A stretch of 64,000 nucleotides of DNA from Dissulfurispira thermophila (GTDB lineage: Bacteria > Nitrospirota > Thermodesulfovibrionia > Thermodesulfovibrionales > Dissulfurispiraceae), in the NCBI RefSeq assembly GCF_014701235.1, contig NZ_AP022873.1, positions 1,612,001 to 1,676,000 on the forward strand, written 5' to 3'. Position 1 is the first letter of the stretch. Each line of letters opens with the position of its first letter. Position numbers and translations under genes: made by a program. The notes beneath the pieces were generated by a model that saw only the letters and a program-made list of their open reading frames with translations, ran no database searches and was not told the origin of the DNA. Positions 16,070 through 24,647 of this stretch are shown piece by piece.

Positions 16070-16306
16070 ATTTTACCATTTATTAACAAAAAAGCAATAA
16101 AAAATAATACGGACGGACCAGATAGGTATAGACATATTAACCAGTTTATAGAGAACATTGAGGGAAAAGGACAAGAGATTAATAATGCTAAAGAAGTGAT
16201 AAGCAGGAAAGAGGCTGCCCACCGAATACTCGGTATAATAAAGAAGTTGGGACTCACTTGGCAGAGAAAAACCCAACCACTTTCAGGATGGAGGGACAGC
16301 CTATGA
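16070..16306 (+). pseudogene. 5'-less ORF upstream of the transposase
   Basis: The frame is open from 16070 to the TGA at 16304-16306 with no ATG. It encodes protein-like sequence (RYRHINQFIENIEGKGQEIN, then NAKEVISRKEAAHRILGIIK and WQRKTQPLSGWRDSL). The stop overlaps the transposase ATG (ATGA), so the two were probably coupled. It may be the 3' part of an accessory ORF of the insertion element whose 5' end was lost. No family recognised. Confidence 0.5.
16103..16113. repeat. Left copy of 11-bp direct repeat bracketing the transposase
   Basis: The word AATAATACGGA occurs here and again at 17397-17407, in the same orientation; both are followed by C and a GG. The two copies bracket the transposase, but no inverted repeats were found. 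Confidence 0.4.
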
Positions 16307-17469
16307 GTATTTTATACCATGAACTTAGGGAAATTGAAGCATCTAAGGCGAGGGAACTGGTGAGAAAGGTTTTGGCTAAAAACAATGGTAATGTATCTGA
16401 GACAGCCCGTATCTTAGGGATATCCAGAAATACTGTCAGAAGGGCAAGAGATGGCAACCTTGAAGATTTAAGCAGACGACCTCATCACAGCCCAAATAAG
16501 ACAGAACACTCATTGGAGGAACTCATAGTTAAAGAATCCAAAAGAACTGGATTCAGATATAGGAGGCTTACCTCTTATATGCAAAAGAAATACGGCATTG
16601 CGATCTCGGAAAACACTATTAAGGCTATCTTAAGAAGAAATAATGTAAAAAAGAAGACCAGAAAGTCATATAATGGCAAACATAGGCCTCTTTATGACTA
16701 TGAGGCATTGATGCCATTCAGTGAGTTTCAACTCGATACTAAGCATCTGTTGGATAAAAATGCCCTGCCAAAGGAAGTCTATGAACATATGAAGGATTAT
16801 AATCTGCCTCTTTATGAATGGAATCTCATAGACATAGGGACAAGAACAAGGTTCACTGCTTATTCTTATGAATTAGGCTCTGTATTTGGACTTATGTTCA
16901 TAGTATTTGCTGTATTATGGCTTAGGGCTCATAATGTAAGAGGTCTTATCAAAATAAGGCTGGACAATGCAATGGAGTTCTGCGGAGGAAGTGAAAGAAA
17001 GTTAAGACAGTGGAATATGATACTATCTACTTTAGGTGTAATACTTGAAGCTATACCAGCCGGGGCAAAACACCTGATGGCTGTTGTGGAGAACTCCCAC
17101 AGGGATGATGACGAGTATTTCTTAATGATCCATGCTGAACGGTGCAATAACACAAAAACATTCCTCTATAAGGCACAACAATGGCAGGATACATGGAATT
17201 TCTATAAGCCAAGCCATGGCAAGGGTATGCATGGGTTAACCCCTTACAGAAAATTAAAGAAATCTAAAATCGCTATCAATTCACATGTGCTGAAATTCCC
17301 TGTTTTGCTTATGGAGGACTTGCTTAAAACAGCAGGTTTAATTACACTGTTCCTTAAATCTCATTTGACTGGTAAATATGTCCATACCAAGTGCCAAATA
17401 ATACGGACCGGAAGCATATCAAGAAAAGTAGGTGCATATATTCATTTGCTCATACGTGTTATCTTATAG
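16303..17469 (+). mobile_element. DDE integrase/transposase of an insertion element
   Basis: 388 aa from the ATG at 16303, chosen because GGAGG lies 8 nt upstream; the open frame extends 15 codons further back. Residues about 20-75 form a helix-turn-helix (NVSETARILGISRNTVRRA). The catalytic core has Asp in FQLDTKHL, Asp in IRLDNAMEFCGG and Glu in VVENSHRDDDEYF (DDE triad), and a C-terminal RHGLTPYRKL-like motif (HGLTPYRKLKKS). It is most like IS481/integrase-core transposases. The last residues read into the antisense of the downstream CDP-alcohol transferase, so the true C-terminus was probably replaced. No terminal inverted repeats were identified. Confidence 0.85.
17397..17407. repeat. 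Right copy of 11-bp direct repeat
   Basis: Second AATAATACGGA, inside the 3' end of the transposase frame. The distance to the left copy is about 1.3 kb, the size expected of a small insertion element. Confidence 0.4.
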
Positions 17470-18014
17470 ACATGGAATATTCTCTGGATTGCGGTAGCAT
17501 GACTGAAAAAAAATAAAGCAATAATCACTGGGAACAACCATCCTGTTATACAGCCAAATGCTAAGAGCACCACCCTTTCAGGCCTTTCCATAAGCCCTAC
17601 GGTGCATGCAATACCAATGCCTTCTGCCCTTGCCCTGACATAGCTTATAAGCAATGCCCCCACAAGGCTGCCGGCTGTAAATATCACACCTGCAAGATTG
17701 CCAATGTTAAAAAAATACCATGCAATTGCAATAAAAACAAATGAATCTGAGTATCTATCAAGGGTTGAATCCAATAGTGCACCAAATTTTGTACTCTTTC
17801 CATTTGTGCGAGCAACAATACCATCGAGCATATCAAAAAAACCACCCAAAAGCACTAAAAATCCACCTGCCAGAAGATTAAATGGTATGCTGACAGCAGC
17901 AACTGCTGTAATCAGAAAACCGAGTATAGTGAGGATATTTGGACTTATAGCTATCTTCTTTGCTATAGGTGCAAGTGGTTTGTCAAGAAAATGGCCGAGT
18001 TTATGACTTATCAC
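17442..18014 (-). CDS. CDP-alcohol phosphatidyltransferase (phosphatidylinositol-phosphate synthase type)
   Basis: 190 aa membrane enzyme joining a CDP-activated lipid to an alcohol phosphate. The signature DG-AR-G-D-D is complete in DGIVARTNGKSTKFGALLDS and TLDRYSD (about residues 63-91). Around six hydrophobic segments. The N-terminus ANISPNILT-like motif appears as KKIAISPNILTILGF. The neighbouring myo-inositol-phosphate synthase gene suggests inositol phosphate as acceptor, as in mycobacterial PgsA1 or archaetidylinositol-phosphate synthase. Specificity is inferred. The insertion element ends at or just before its stop codon without obvious damage to the protein. Confidence 0.85.
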   Translation of the reverse strand: MISHKLGHFLDKPLAPIAKKIAISPNILTILGFLITAVAAVSIPFNLLAGGFLVLLGGFFDMLDGIVARTNGKSTKFGALLDSTLDRYSDSFVFIAIAWYFFNIGNLAGVIFTAGSLVGALLISYVRARAEGIGIACTVGLMERPERVVLLAFGCITGWLFPVIIALFFFSHATAIQRIFHVYKITRMSK

Positions 18015-18113
18015 TATTATCTATCCTGAGCATAAGAGGGACTTTACCCCCTTTATGAAATCCCCCTGATTAGTTAATTTGTTTAAAGCCTTGTATCTTT
18101 AATTTTAAACTTA

Positions 18114-19217
18114 TTATCTATCTCTTTTGCCAGATATAAACTGCTCCACCATTTCTCTTGCATCTTCATCTGAAAACTGGGTTTTAGGATGCTTCATAAA
18201 ATAAGCTGATGGAGAAATAAGAAGTCCTCCTATACCTCTGTCCTTCGCAATCTTACAGCATCGAATGGCATCTATTACAACTCCAGCGCTATTAGGAGAG
18301 TCCTCAACAGATAATCTCATTTCCAGATGCATGGGAATACCGCCAAATCCCTGACCTTCTATTCTTAGAAAACATACCTTGTTATCATTCATCCATGGCA
18401 CATAATCTGATGGTCCGATATGTATATCATCTGCAGTCAAATTATGGGCAACTTGGGATTTCACTGCTTCTGTCTTGGATATTTTTTTAGATTTGAGTCT
18501 ATTGTGATTAAGCATGTTGAGAAAATCCGTATTACCACCGACATTCAACTGGTATGTATGATTTATCTTTACTCCCCTGTCCATAAATAGTTTTGTTAGC
18601 GCCCTGTGAATGATAGTTGCACCTATCTGAGATTTCACATCATCTCCGATTAGAGGTATTCCTCGTTCTTCGAATCGCTTTATCCACTCATCTTCTGATG
18701 CCACAAAAACAGGTATGCAGTTAATAAAAGCAACATTTGCCTCAAGGCAGGCATTGGCATAGTATTTTGTGGCAATTTCTGACCCTACAGGCAGATAGTT
18801 GATAAGCATATCAGCGCCACTTTCTTTTAAAACCTTTACAACATCACAGGGTTTTTCATCAGATACAATAAATCTTCTATCATCAGGATAATCATTCATA
18901 TGAGGTGATATTCCATCATGAACCTCAGCCATCTGGACTATAACAGAGTTATCAGGAAGTGTTGGGAAAAATATTTTTGTGCAATTAGGCTTTGCAAAGA
19001 TAGCTTCATTTAGTGGTTTATTTACCTTTCTTGCATCAACATCAAAGGCAGCTACCACTTTTATATCTCTCGGTAGGTATCCGCCCAAATCATAATGCAT
19101 TAACCCGAGAGAGCTGTCAGGATGCGTTTCTGTCAATGTCCTGTAATATGCTATCCCCTGAATTAGAGAGCTTGCACAATTACCTATTCCAGCAATTGCA
19201 ATCCTTATCTGATCCAT
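18114..19217 (-). CDS. ino1: Inositol-3-phosphate synthase
   Basis: 367 aa NAD-dependent enzyme that isomerises glucose-6-phosphate to inositol-3-phosphate. Rossmann start IRIAIAGIGNCASSLIQG at residues 4-21; VVAAFDVDARKVNKPL; MLINYLPVGSE; IPLIGDDVKSQIGATIIHR with the catalytic Lys region; and NVGGNTDFLNML. It is of the short actinobacterial/archaeal/Thermotoga type rather than the longer eukaryotic form. It has a GGAG ribosome-binding site and precedes the CDP-alcohol transferase by about 100 bp, so the pair likely makes phosphatidylinositol phosphate or di-myo-inositol-type products. Confidence 0.93.
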   Translation of the reverse strand: MDQIRIAIAGIGNCASSLIQGIAYYRTLTETHPDSSLGLMHYDLGGYLPRDIKVVAAFDVDARKVNKPLNEAIFAKPNCTKIFFPTLPDNSVIVQMAEVHDGISPHMNDYPDDRRFIVSDEKPCDVVKVLKESGADMLINYLPVGSEIATKYYANACLEANVAFINCIPVFVASEDEWIKRFEERGIPLIGDDVKSQIGATIIHRALTKLFMDRGVKINHTYQLNVGGNTDFLNMLNHNRLKSKKISKTEAVKSQVAHNLTADDIHIGPSDYVPWMNDNKVCFLRIEGQGFGGIPMHLEMRLSVEDSPNSAGVVIDAIRCCKIAKDRGIGGLLISPSAYFMKHPKTQFSDEDAREMVEQFISGKRDR

Positions 19218-19235
19218 AAATTACAATCTCCTCAA

Positions 19236-19643
19236 TTATTTTATTTCTATATGTTTCGGTAAATCTTTAACATTTTTAGGAAGGATTATCTTAAGAATGC
19301 CATCATTAAGAACCGCTCTTATATTATCTTTATCCACATCAAAAGGCAGGTGGAATGACCTAAAAAATGCACCATAAGGCCTCTCTGCCTGATAATAACT
19401 CCTTCCTTCGCAACTAAATCTTCGTTCACCACTTATTCTTAAGATATTTCCTTCAACTATGATATTAATGTCAGACTCTGTGACTTCGGGCAATTCTGCC
19501 TTTACCACAAACTCTTCGGGTGTTTCATAAATATCGAGGGCAGGCATCCATGTTGATGAATCAGTTATCCCCCTATTTGTCTGAGAAGCCTCAAAGAGTT
19601 TGTTTATCCTTTCCCTCAGTGAAAACGGATCCCATTTTTCCAT
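19236..19643 (-). CDS. Small heat-shock protein Hsp20
   Basis: 135 aa ATP-independent holdase. The alpha-crystallin domain spans about 40-130: ALDIYETPEEFVVKAELPEV, ILRISGERRF, YGAFFRSFHLPFDVD and the A-x-L-x-x-G-x-L motif (AVLNDGILKIILPK). A short variable N-terminal arm starts MEKWDPFSLRERINKL. It is upstream of ino1 with 18 bp between them. A second Hsp20 gene is at 61319. Confidence 0.95.
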   Translation of the reverse strand: MEKWDPFSLRERINKLFEASQTNRGITDSSTWMPALDIYETPEEFVVKAELPEVTESDINIIVEGNILRISGERRFSCEGRSYYQAERPYGAFFRSFHLPFDVDKDNIRAVLNDGILKIILPKNVKDLPKHIEIK

Positions 19644-19711
19644 CTCTCTCTGTCTTACTCCTTACCAAACCTGTCAATCATAAACAGATTTTTATAAATT
19701 AACTCATGCCT

Positions 19712-20452
19712 TTATGTCAACATGCGAATGAAATTAAAAGATTTCTGCGGTCCTGCAATATATGCAATATGGGAATTTATGATATTGTTTACTTCTGAAA
19801 TAAAGTATTCAGGAGCCCTTATCCTGTTTATATTAGACAGGCTCCATTTAAGGAGACTTTTATAAAACTTTAAGATGCCTTCTGTCATTATTATAGAGTC
19901 TTCCCTATTGTCAATACATCTTTTGCACATTATAGAACCATGAGATACATAGAAATGGCGGTTACCATTTCCATTTGCACCACATCTGCCGCATGCATCG
20001 AACTTTGGCAAATATCCTGTAATTTCAAGAAACCTTATCTTGTAATAGAGATAATACAGTTTATTGCTGCAATCAGATTCGAGTCTCATCAATGTATTGA
20101 GAAGCAGTTTAAATGCCTTGAAATTAGGCTCTTTTTCTGGAAGGAATCTAATACTCATCTCGAGCATCTCAGAAATAGACAGAAAGCATTTCAATTCATC
20201 TCTCAGGACATGAAATGCCTTTATGATATCAGACTGCGTTAATCGGGGAAGATTTGCATCTTCTTTACCCAAAAAGGAGATTTTAGAATATGTAAGCGGT
20301 TCAAGACTGCTTCCAAATCTGCTCTTTATCTTTCTTGGGCTTTTTGCAAATACACTTAACAATCCATAATCACGGGTAAGATATGTAACTATCAGGTCAG
20401 CCTCTCCAAATGGAAAACTCTTTAAAACAATTCCTTCAGTTCGTGTCAGCAT
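19712..20452 (-). CDS. recO: DNA repair protein RecO
   Basis: Recombination mediator of the RecFOR pathway that loads RecA on SSB-coated DNA. It has 246 aa. N-terminal OB fold: EGIVLKSFPFGEADLIVTYL, TRDYGLLSVFAKSPRK. A helical domain follows, with a four-Cys zinc site (FDACGRCGANG and CKRCIDN). It abuts DUF151 directly and follows era, a common era-recO pairing. Confidence 0.93.
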   Translation of the reverse strand: MLTRTEGIVLKSFPFGEADLIVTYLTRDYGLLSVFAKSPRKIKSRFGSSLEPLTYSKISFLGKEDANLPRLTQSDIIKAFHVLRDELKCFLSISEMLEMSIRFLPEKEPNFKAFKLLLNTLMRLESDCSNKLYYLYYKIRFLEITGYLPKFDACGRCGANGNGNRHFYVSHGSIMCKRCIDNREDSIIMTEGILKFYKSLLKWSLSNINRIRAPEYFISEVNNIINSHIAYIAGPQKSFNFIRMLT

Positions 20453-20905
20453 TTACATAACATTCCCAAAGTCTTCTGGTTTAAGGTTTTTCAACCATTC
20501 TTCAAGTTCGTCAGCCATTTTTACCTCAAGGACACCTTCCTCTACGAATATAGGTGCCCCAACCCTAAGTGCTACCGCAACTGCATCAGAAGGTCTCGAG
20601 TCAATAGCTATTTCTTTTTTCCCGTCATGTGCATAAATAAGGGCATAGTATGTGTTATCCACTATCTCTGTGATAACTATTCTCGTAACCTTTACATTAA
20701 ATCCATCAAATACATTTTTTATCAGGTCATGAGTAAGAGGTCTCGGCGTGAGCACTTTCCCAAGTGCAAGTGCAATAGCATCTGCCTCTGGCTTGCCTAT
20801 CCATATTGGGAGAGTCTCTGTGCCGTCTATCTGATGCAAGAGAAGGATATACATTCCGCTTCTTGGATCAAACAATAAGCCCTCGACTTTCATCTGTATT
20901 AGCAT
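20453..20905 (-). CDS. Bifunctional nuclease family protein (DUF151)
   Basis: 150 aa. The conserved core is LLHQIDGTETLPIWIGKPEA, DAIALALGKVLTPRPLTHDL and IDSRPSDAVAVALRVGAPIF. Related plant and bacterial proteins are called bifunctional nucleases; the reaction here is untested. It overlaps the end of era by one base and abuts recO, so the three genes form one transcription unit. Confidence 0.92.
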   Translation of the reverse strand: MLIQMKVEGLLFDPRSGMYILLLHQIDGTETLPIWIGKPEADAIALALGKVLTPRPLTHDLIKNVFDGFNVKVTRIVITEIVDNTYYALIYAHDGKKEIAIDSRPSDAVAVALRVGAPIFVEEGVLEVKMADELEEWLKNLKPEDFGNVM

Positions 20906-21792
20906 TATCTATACCCCATTTCTTTCAAGATGCGATCACTATACCGCCAGTCCTTCTTTATCTTCACCCACAACTCAAGGAAAACTTTTGTCCCCAGCAG
21001 TTTTTCTATTTCCATCCTCGCATTCATCCCTATGGTTTTCAATCTTGCACCACCTTTACCTATTATAATACCCTTTTGCCCCTCTCTTTCAACATAAATA
21101 TTTGCATGGATATAAATTGTGCCATCAACTCTTTCATCCCATTGTGTTATATCTACGGCAACAGAATACGGTATCTCATCCTCTGTCTCGGATATGATCT
21201 TTTCTCTGATTATCTCAGAGACCATGAAATTTTCGAGTTGGTCAGTCAGAATATCATCAGGATAATATTTAGGACCCTCTGGGAGATAATTTATAATGTT
21301 TTTAATTAAAATATCGATCCCGTCTCCTGTAAGCGCTGATACTGGAATTATTTCTTTAAATGGATAAAGTCTGCTGTATGCATCAATAATAGGAAGCACA
21401 TGAGGTTTGCTGACTGTATCTATCTTGTTTATCAACAAAAATACAGGCTTTTTAATATCTTTTAAAATGTCAATTATAAATTTATCACCTCTACCGGGCT
21501 CTTCAGGCTCAACCATAAAAAGAATTATATCCACTTCACTCACAGACCCTCTTGCCTCTTTCACCATGATTTCTCCAAGTTTGTGCTTCGGTTTGTGAAT
21601 ACCGGGGGTATCTATAAAAACTATCTGGGCATCAGGCAATGTCTTTACACCGACTATTCTGTTTCTTGTGGTTTGTGGCTTGGGTGAGACAATAGCAACT
21701 TTTTCGCCTAATATATTGTTAAGCAAGGTTGATTTGCCTACATTCGGCCTACCTGTTAACGAGACATAACCGCTTTTGAATTTATTATCCAT
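20905..21792 (-). CDS. era: GTPase Era
   Basis: 295 aa GTPase for 30S maturation. Walker A GRPNVGKSTLLNNILG near residue 14, switch region KPQTTRNRIVG, DTPGIHKPKHKLGE, NKID near 125, and SALTGDG. The C-terminal KH domain (about 200-295) has YVEREGQKGIIIGKGGARLK. The start has only a weak GGTG before it, and a 16-bp word shared with the region near 36752 lies just upstream. Confidence 0.97.
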   Translation of the reverse strand: MDNKFKSGYVSLTGRPNVGKSTLLNNILGEKVAIVSPKPQTTRNRIVGVKTLPDAQIVFIDTPGIHKPKHKLGEIMVKEARGSVSEVDIILFMVEPEEPGRGDKFIIDILKDIKKPVFLLINKIDTVSKPHVLPIIDAYSRLYPFKEIIPVSALTGDGIDILIKNIINYLPEGPKYYPDDILTDQLENFMVSEIIREKIISETEDEIPYSVAVDITQWDERVDGTIYIHANIYVEREGQKGIIIGKGGARLKTIGMNARMEIEKLLGTKVFLELWVKIKKDWRYSDRILKEMGYR

Positions 21793-21802
21793 TATTCACC
21801 AT

Positions 21803-21818
21803 AAATCGCTCAATTTAG
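21803..21818. repeat. 16-bp word shared with 36752-36767
   Basis: AAATCGCTCAATTTAG occurs exactly here, upstream of era, and again downstream of lemA. Too short to classify. Confidence 0.4.
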
Positions 21819-21825
21819 GCATAAG

Positions 21826-23016
21826 CTATTTTAGTCTTGACATCGCCTCTTTTATCCTCTCCAATCCCTTGTCTATATTTTCCATAGATGTAGCATATGA
21901 AATCCTGATATATGCATCATTGCCAAATGCCTCTCCGTGCACAAGTGCAACCCTTGCATCCTCGAGCAGATACATCGCCATATCAAGCGAGGAATCTACT
22001 CGCCTCTCTCCAGCCTTTTTGCCATAGAGTTTTGATATATTAGGAAATGCGTAGAATGCACCAGTGGGTTTCAGACACCTTACCCCTTCTATTGAATTAA
22101 GTCCATCAACAAGGAATTTCCTTCTTCTGTCGAACTCTGCATGCATTATAGATATAAAATCCTGTGGCCCCGTTAATGCTGCCACTGCAGCCTTCTGAGC
22201 AATAGAGGTTGGATTTGATGTTGACTGACTCTGGATATTTGTCATCGCCTTTATAATATCCTTTGGTCCCGCTGCATATCCTATCCTCCAGCCTGTCATA
22301 GCATGTGATTTAGAAAGACCATTGACAACAATAGTCTTATTCTTTACCTCTTTGTCAAGAGAGGCGATACTGACGAATTCAATATCGTCATACACAAGTT
22401 TCTCGTATATCTCATCTGATATTATGTAGATGTTATGCTTCAGGGCTATTTCTGCAATAGCCTGAAGGGTCTTTCTATCATAAGTTAGTCCTGTGGGATT
22501 GGATGGAGAATTAAGGATTATCGCCTTTGTTTTTTTCGTAATTTTAGATTCAAGTACTTCGGGTCTCAACATAAAATTATCTTCTTCATAAGTGCTTAAA
22601 AACACAGGGACTGCATCATTCAGCAATACCTGATCAGGATAAGAAACCCAGTATGGAGAGGGGATTATCACCTCATCGCCGGGAGCATATAAGGCTTGTG
22701 CTATGTTATAAAGACTGTGTTTTGCTCCGCAGGATACCAGTATTTCCTCTTTTGTATACTCAAGGTTATTGTCAATCTTGAACTTCTCAATAATGGCTTC
22801 CTTGAGTTCATCTATTCCTCCTACAGGTGTATATTTTGTAAATCCATCTCTTATTGCCTTTATTGCAGCCTCTTTAACATGTTCAGGAGTGTCAAAGTCA
22901 GGCTCTCCAACACCGAAATTCACAATATCCAGTCCCTGAGCCTTCATTGCTTTTGCTCTTGCATCCATAGCAAGTGTAGGCGAAGGCTTAATCTTTTTTA
23001 CCCTATCAGCAAGCAT
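21826..23016 (-). CDS. aspC: Class I PLP-dependent aminotransferase (aspartate aminotransferase type)
   Basis: 396 aa, fold-type I transferase. N-terminal VNFGVGEPDFDTPEHVKEAA, YTPVGGIDELKEAI, SCGAKHSLYNIAQAL, NSPSNPTGLTYDRKTL, the PLP lysine in LSKSHAMTGWRIGYAAGP, and the arginine region YIRISYATSMENI near the end. It is in the Ib subgroup (aspartate or prephenate aminotransferase); substrate cannot be decided by eye. A GGAGG ribosome-binding site precedes the ATG. Confidence 0.92.
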   Translation of the reverse strand: MLADRVKKIKPSPTLAMDARAKAMKAQGLDIVNFGVGEPDFDTPEHVKEAAIKAIRDGFTKYTPVGGIDELKEAIIEKFKIDNNLEYTKEEILVSCGAKHSLYNIAQALYAPGDEVIIPSPYWVSYPDQVLLNDAVPVFLSTYEEDNFMLRPEVLESKITKKTKAIILNSPSNPTGLTYDRKTLQAIAEIALKHNIYIISDEIYEKLVYDDIEFVSIASLDKEVKNKTIVVNGLSKSHAMTGWRIGYAAGPKDIIKAMTNIQSQSTSNPTSIAQKAAVAALTGPQDFISIMHAEFDRRRKFLVDGLNSIEGVRCLKPTGAFYAFPNISKLYGKKAGERRVDSSLDMAMYLLEDARVALVHGEAFGNDAYIRISYATSMENIDKGLERIKEAMSRLK

Positions 23017-23049
23017 ATAAAAAATCCTCCTTAAAAAATATAATAAACA

Positions 23050-23625
23050 TTATAGCCCATTCTTAGATTTTAATTCCCTGATCTTATTAAGGGTATCTTT
23101 ATAATTTTCATTTAAAGGGTTCAATTCCAATGCCTTAAGCACAAGCCCTTCTGCTTCTTTAAGGATTTCATTTGCATCTTCAACCTTTAAGCCTTGTCCT
23201 TTAGCCTTTATATAATAAAGCCATGAAAGGTTGTTATATGCGTCTGCAATGTCAGGTTGCTTTTTTATTGCCTTTTTATAATATTTCTCTGCTTCATCAA
23301 GGTTTTCTTTCTGCATATATACATTACCAAGATAGAGATATGCAATTGGAAGTTTTTTTGATGCAATTTCATATTCCTTAATAGCTAAATCCAATTCACC
23401 TTTTTTTTCATATGCAACACCAAGATTTATATGTTCTTCAGGGGTCAGTGGATCATCGAGAATAATTATGCGAGGAAATGAACAGGAGAACGAGAGCACA
23501 GAGGACAGAAGACAGAGGACAGACAAAAGACTTAAAAAAATATCTTTTATTCTTCTTCTGACTTCTGTCTTCTGTGCTCTGTACTCTGTTTTATCAGCAG
23601 TGTCCAATAATTTGTCCTTTTCCAT
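23050..23625 (-). CDS. TPR lipoprotein of the PA2778-type locus
   Basis: 191 aa. After a hydrophobic stretch and a lipobox-like Cys (LSSVLSFSCSFPRI), residues 60-185 carry tetratricopeptide repeats: EHINLGVAYEKKGELDLAIK, YLYLGNVYMQKENLDEAEKY and AYNNLSWLYYIKAKGQG. The first 45 residues are encoded by the 7-mer repeat element at 23480-23590 (including QKTEVRR and LLSVLCLLSSVLS), and they overlap the end of the C39 peptidase gene by 79 bp. The true signal peptide may therefore be repeat-derived. It is next to a C39-like peptidase and a PA2779-like protein. Confidence 0.8.
   Translation of the reverse strand: MEKDKLLDTADKTEYRAQKTEVRRRIKDIFLSLLSVLCLLSSVLSFSCSFPRIIILDDPLTPEEHINLGVAYEKKGELDLAIKEYEIASKKLPIAYLYLGNVYMQKENLDEAEKYYKKAIKKQPDIADAYNNLSWLYYIKAKGQGLKVEDANEILKEAEGLVLKALELNPLNENYKDTLNKIRELKSKNGL
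23480..23590. repeat. Inverted heptamer-repeat element at the peptidase/TPR junction
   Basis: The left arm (23480-23530) has AGAGGAC/AGAAGAC units and the right arm (23551-23590) has CTGTCTT/CTGTGCT units in inverted orientation, with an AT-rich loop. The arms could pair over about 30 bp. The element is translated in two frames: it supplies the C-terminus of the peptidase and the N-terminus of the TPR protein. Confidence 0.75.
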
Positions 23626-24206
23626 ATCTTAAGAAATTTCTCTTTATCAATAAACATATGCTCTGTTTTACCTGAATTAACAATAACACCTTTGTCATTA
23701 TAACCAACAACAACCATAAAGTGATTTGCCTGATATACTGAAAAACCGTAATCCACAAGAACAATCATCGGATATCCATTATTTATGTTTTTCTTTAAGT
23801 CATCCCAGTTTCCGATATATTGTAATGCATATAAACCAATTTTACTGGCATAAAGCACCATATCAATATTAAGCGTACCGCGGGCAGATGCACTATATAT
23901 ATCCCTTGCCACATCATCAGGTGCAACACTTATACCCCAGTAATTCAAGACTCCTGCAAGAGATGCAGGTCCACACTGATAGTCCTCCTGAGGATAAAAT
24001 GGCACTGCGTTTATCAGTATTGTTTTGGAGTCAAATTGAATATCCACAGTAGAACATGAGTAAAGAAAAAATAATATGACTATCAGTAGGCTATAGATTA
24101 AAGGAAACACAAGGCGATGGGCAAAAGACAGAAGGCTATAGGAATGAGAATTAAAAATATTGCCTCTTATCCATCGCCTATAGCCCATTGCTGCTCTATT
24201 GCCCAT
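23547..24206 (-). CDS. PA2778-type C39-like cysteine peptidase lipoprotein
   Basis: 219 aa. Hydrophobic signal plus lipobox-like Cys (LIVILFFLYSCSTVD, Cys near 51). The C39-like peptidase domain has the catalytic Cys in DYQCGPASLAGVLNYWG, His in NHFMVVVGYND and Asn/Asp in GVIVNSGKTEHMFI. The first 33 residues (MGNRAAMGYRRWIRGNIF) and the C-terminal tail (TEHRRQKSEEE) are encoded by 7-mer elements, so the native start was probably near VFPLIYSLL. In this family it is found with a TPR protein and PA2779, as here. Confidence 0.85.
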   Translation of the reverse strand: MGNRAAMGYRRWIRGNIFNSHSYSLLSFAHRLVFPLIYSLLIVILFFLYSCSTVDIQFDSKTILINAVPFYPQEDYQCGPASLAGVLNYWGISVAPDDVARDIYSASARGTLNIDMVLYASKIGLYALQYIGNWDDLKKNINNGYPMIVLVDYGFSVYQANHFMVVVGYNDKGVIVNSGKTEHMFIDKEKFLKIWKRTNYWTLLIKQSTEHRRQKSEEE

Positions 24207-24208
24207 AG
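24114..24208. repeat. Inverted heptamer-repeat element at the peptidase 5' end
   Basis: The left arm (24114-24142) and right arm (24171-24208) are complementary (GGCTATAGG against CCTATAGCC, GATGGGC against GCCCATAG in part). The units are 7 bp (ATAGGCG, ATGGGCT, GCAATAG). The element supplies the predicted start and first 30 or so codons of the C39 peptidase. Confidence 0.7.
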
Positions 24209-24217
24209 CTTAAAATC

Positions 24218-24619
24218 TTATTTCGTCACTACCACCCTGTGCCCTGTTAACTGCAATATTATTATAACCAGTATTGTAATAACAAGAAGGGCAATGATAA
24301 TACCAAGGGCATCGTCCTTTCCAACCTTCAGGTCATCAAGCTGAAGGGCAAGCTGGTGTATCTGCTGATCACTGAGTTGTGAAAGTCTGCTATTAATCTC
24401 ATCCTGTGTAAGACCAAGTTTCCCAAGTCTTTCTTTAATCATCTTTGTTTCGAGCACTTTCTGTATCCTTTCAAGATCAGCAGCCCTGTCAACCTTTGAA
24501 AGAGCAATCACTTCTGATGGAGCAAGACCTGCCTCAACCTTTGGAGCAATACCAATAACAAATATAGCAAAAATAAGATACCATGCGACCTCTTTCATAA
24601 AAGGAATTCTCACCATCAT
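24218..24619 (-). CDS. PA2779-family membrane protein
   Basis: 133 aa from the ATG at 24619, chosen because AAAGGAGGTGA precedes it; the open frame extends 21 codons upstream to 24682. N-terminal signal (AWYLIFAIFVIGIAPKVEAG), then a conserved helix-rich region (PSEVIALSKVDRAADLERIQ, KVLETKMIKERLGKLGLTQD, INSRLSQLSDQQIHQLALQL) and a C-terminal membrane helix (LGIIIALLVITILVIIILQL). This matches the PA2779-like protein that accompanies C39/TPR proteins. Function unknown. Confidence 0.85.
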   Translation of the reverse strand: MMVRIPFMKEVAWYLIFAIFVIGIAPKVEAGLAPSEVIALSKVDRAADLERIQKVLETKMIKERLGKLGLTQDEINSRLSQLSDQQIHQLALQLDDLKVGKDDALGIIIALLVITILVIIILQLTGHRVVVTK

Positions 24620-24647
24620 CACTTCACCTCCTTTCATATATTTTATT

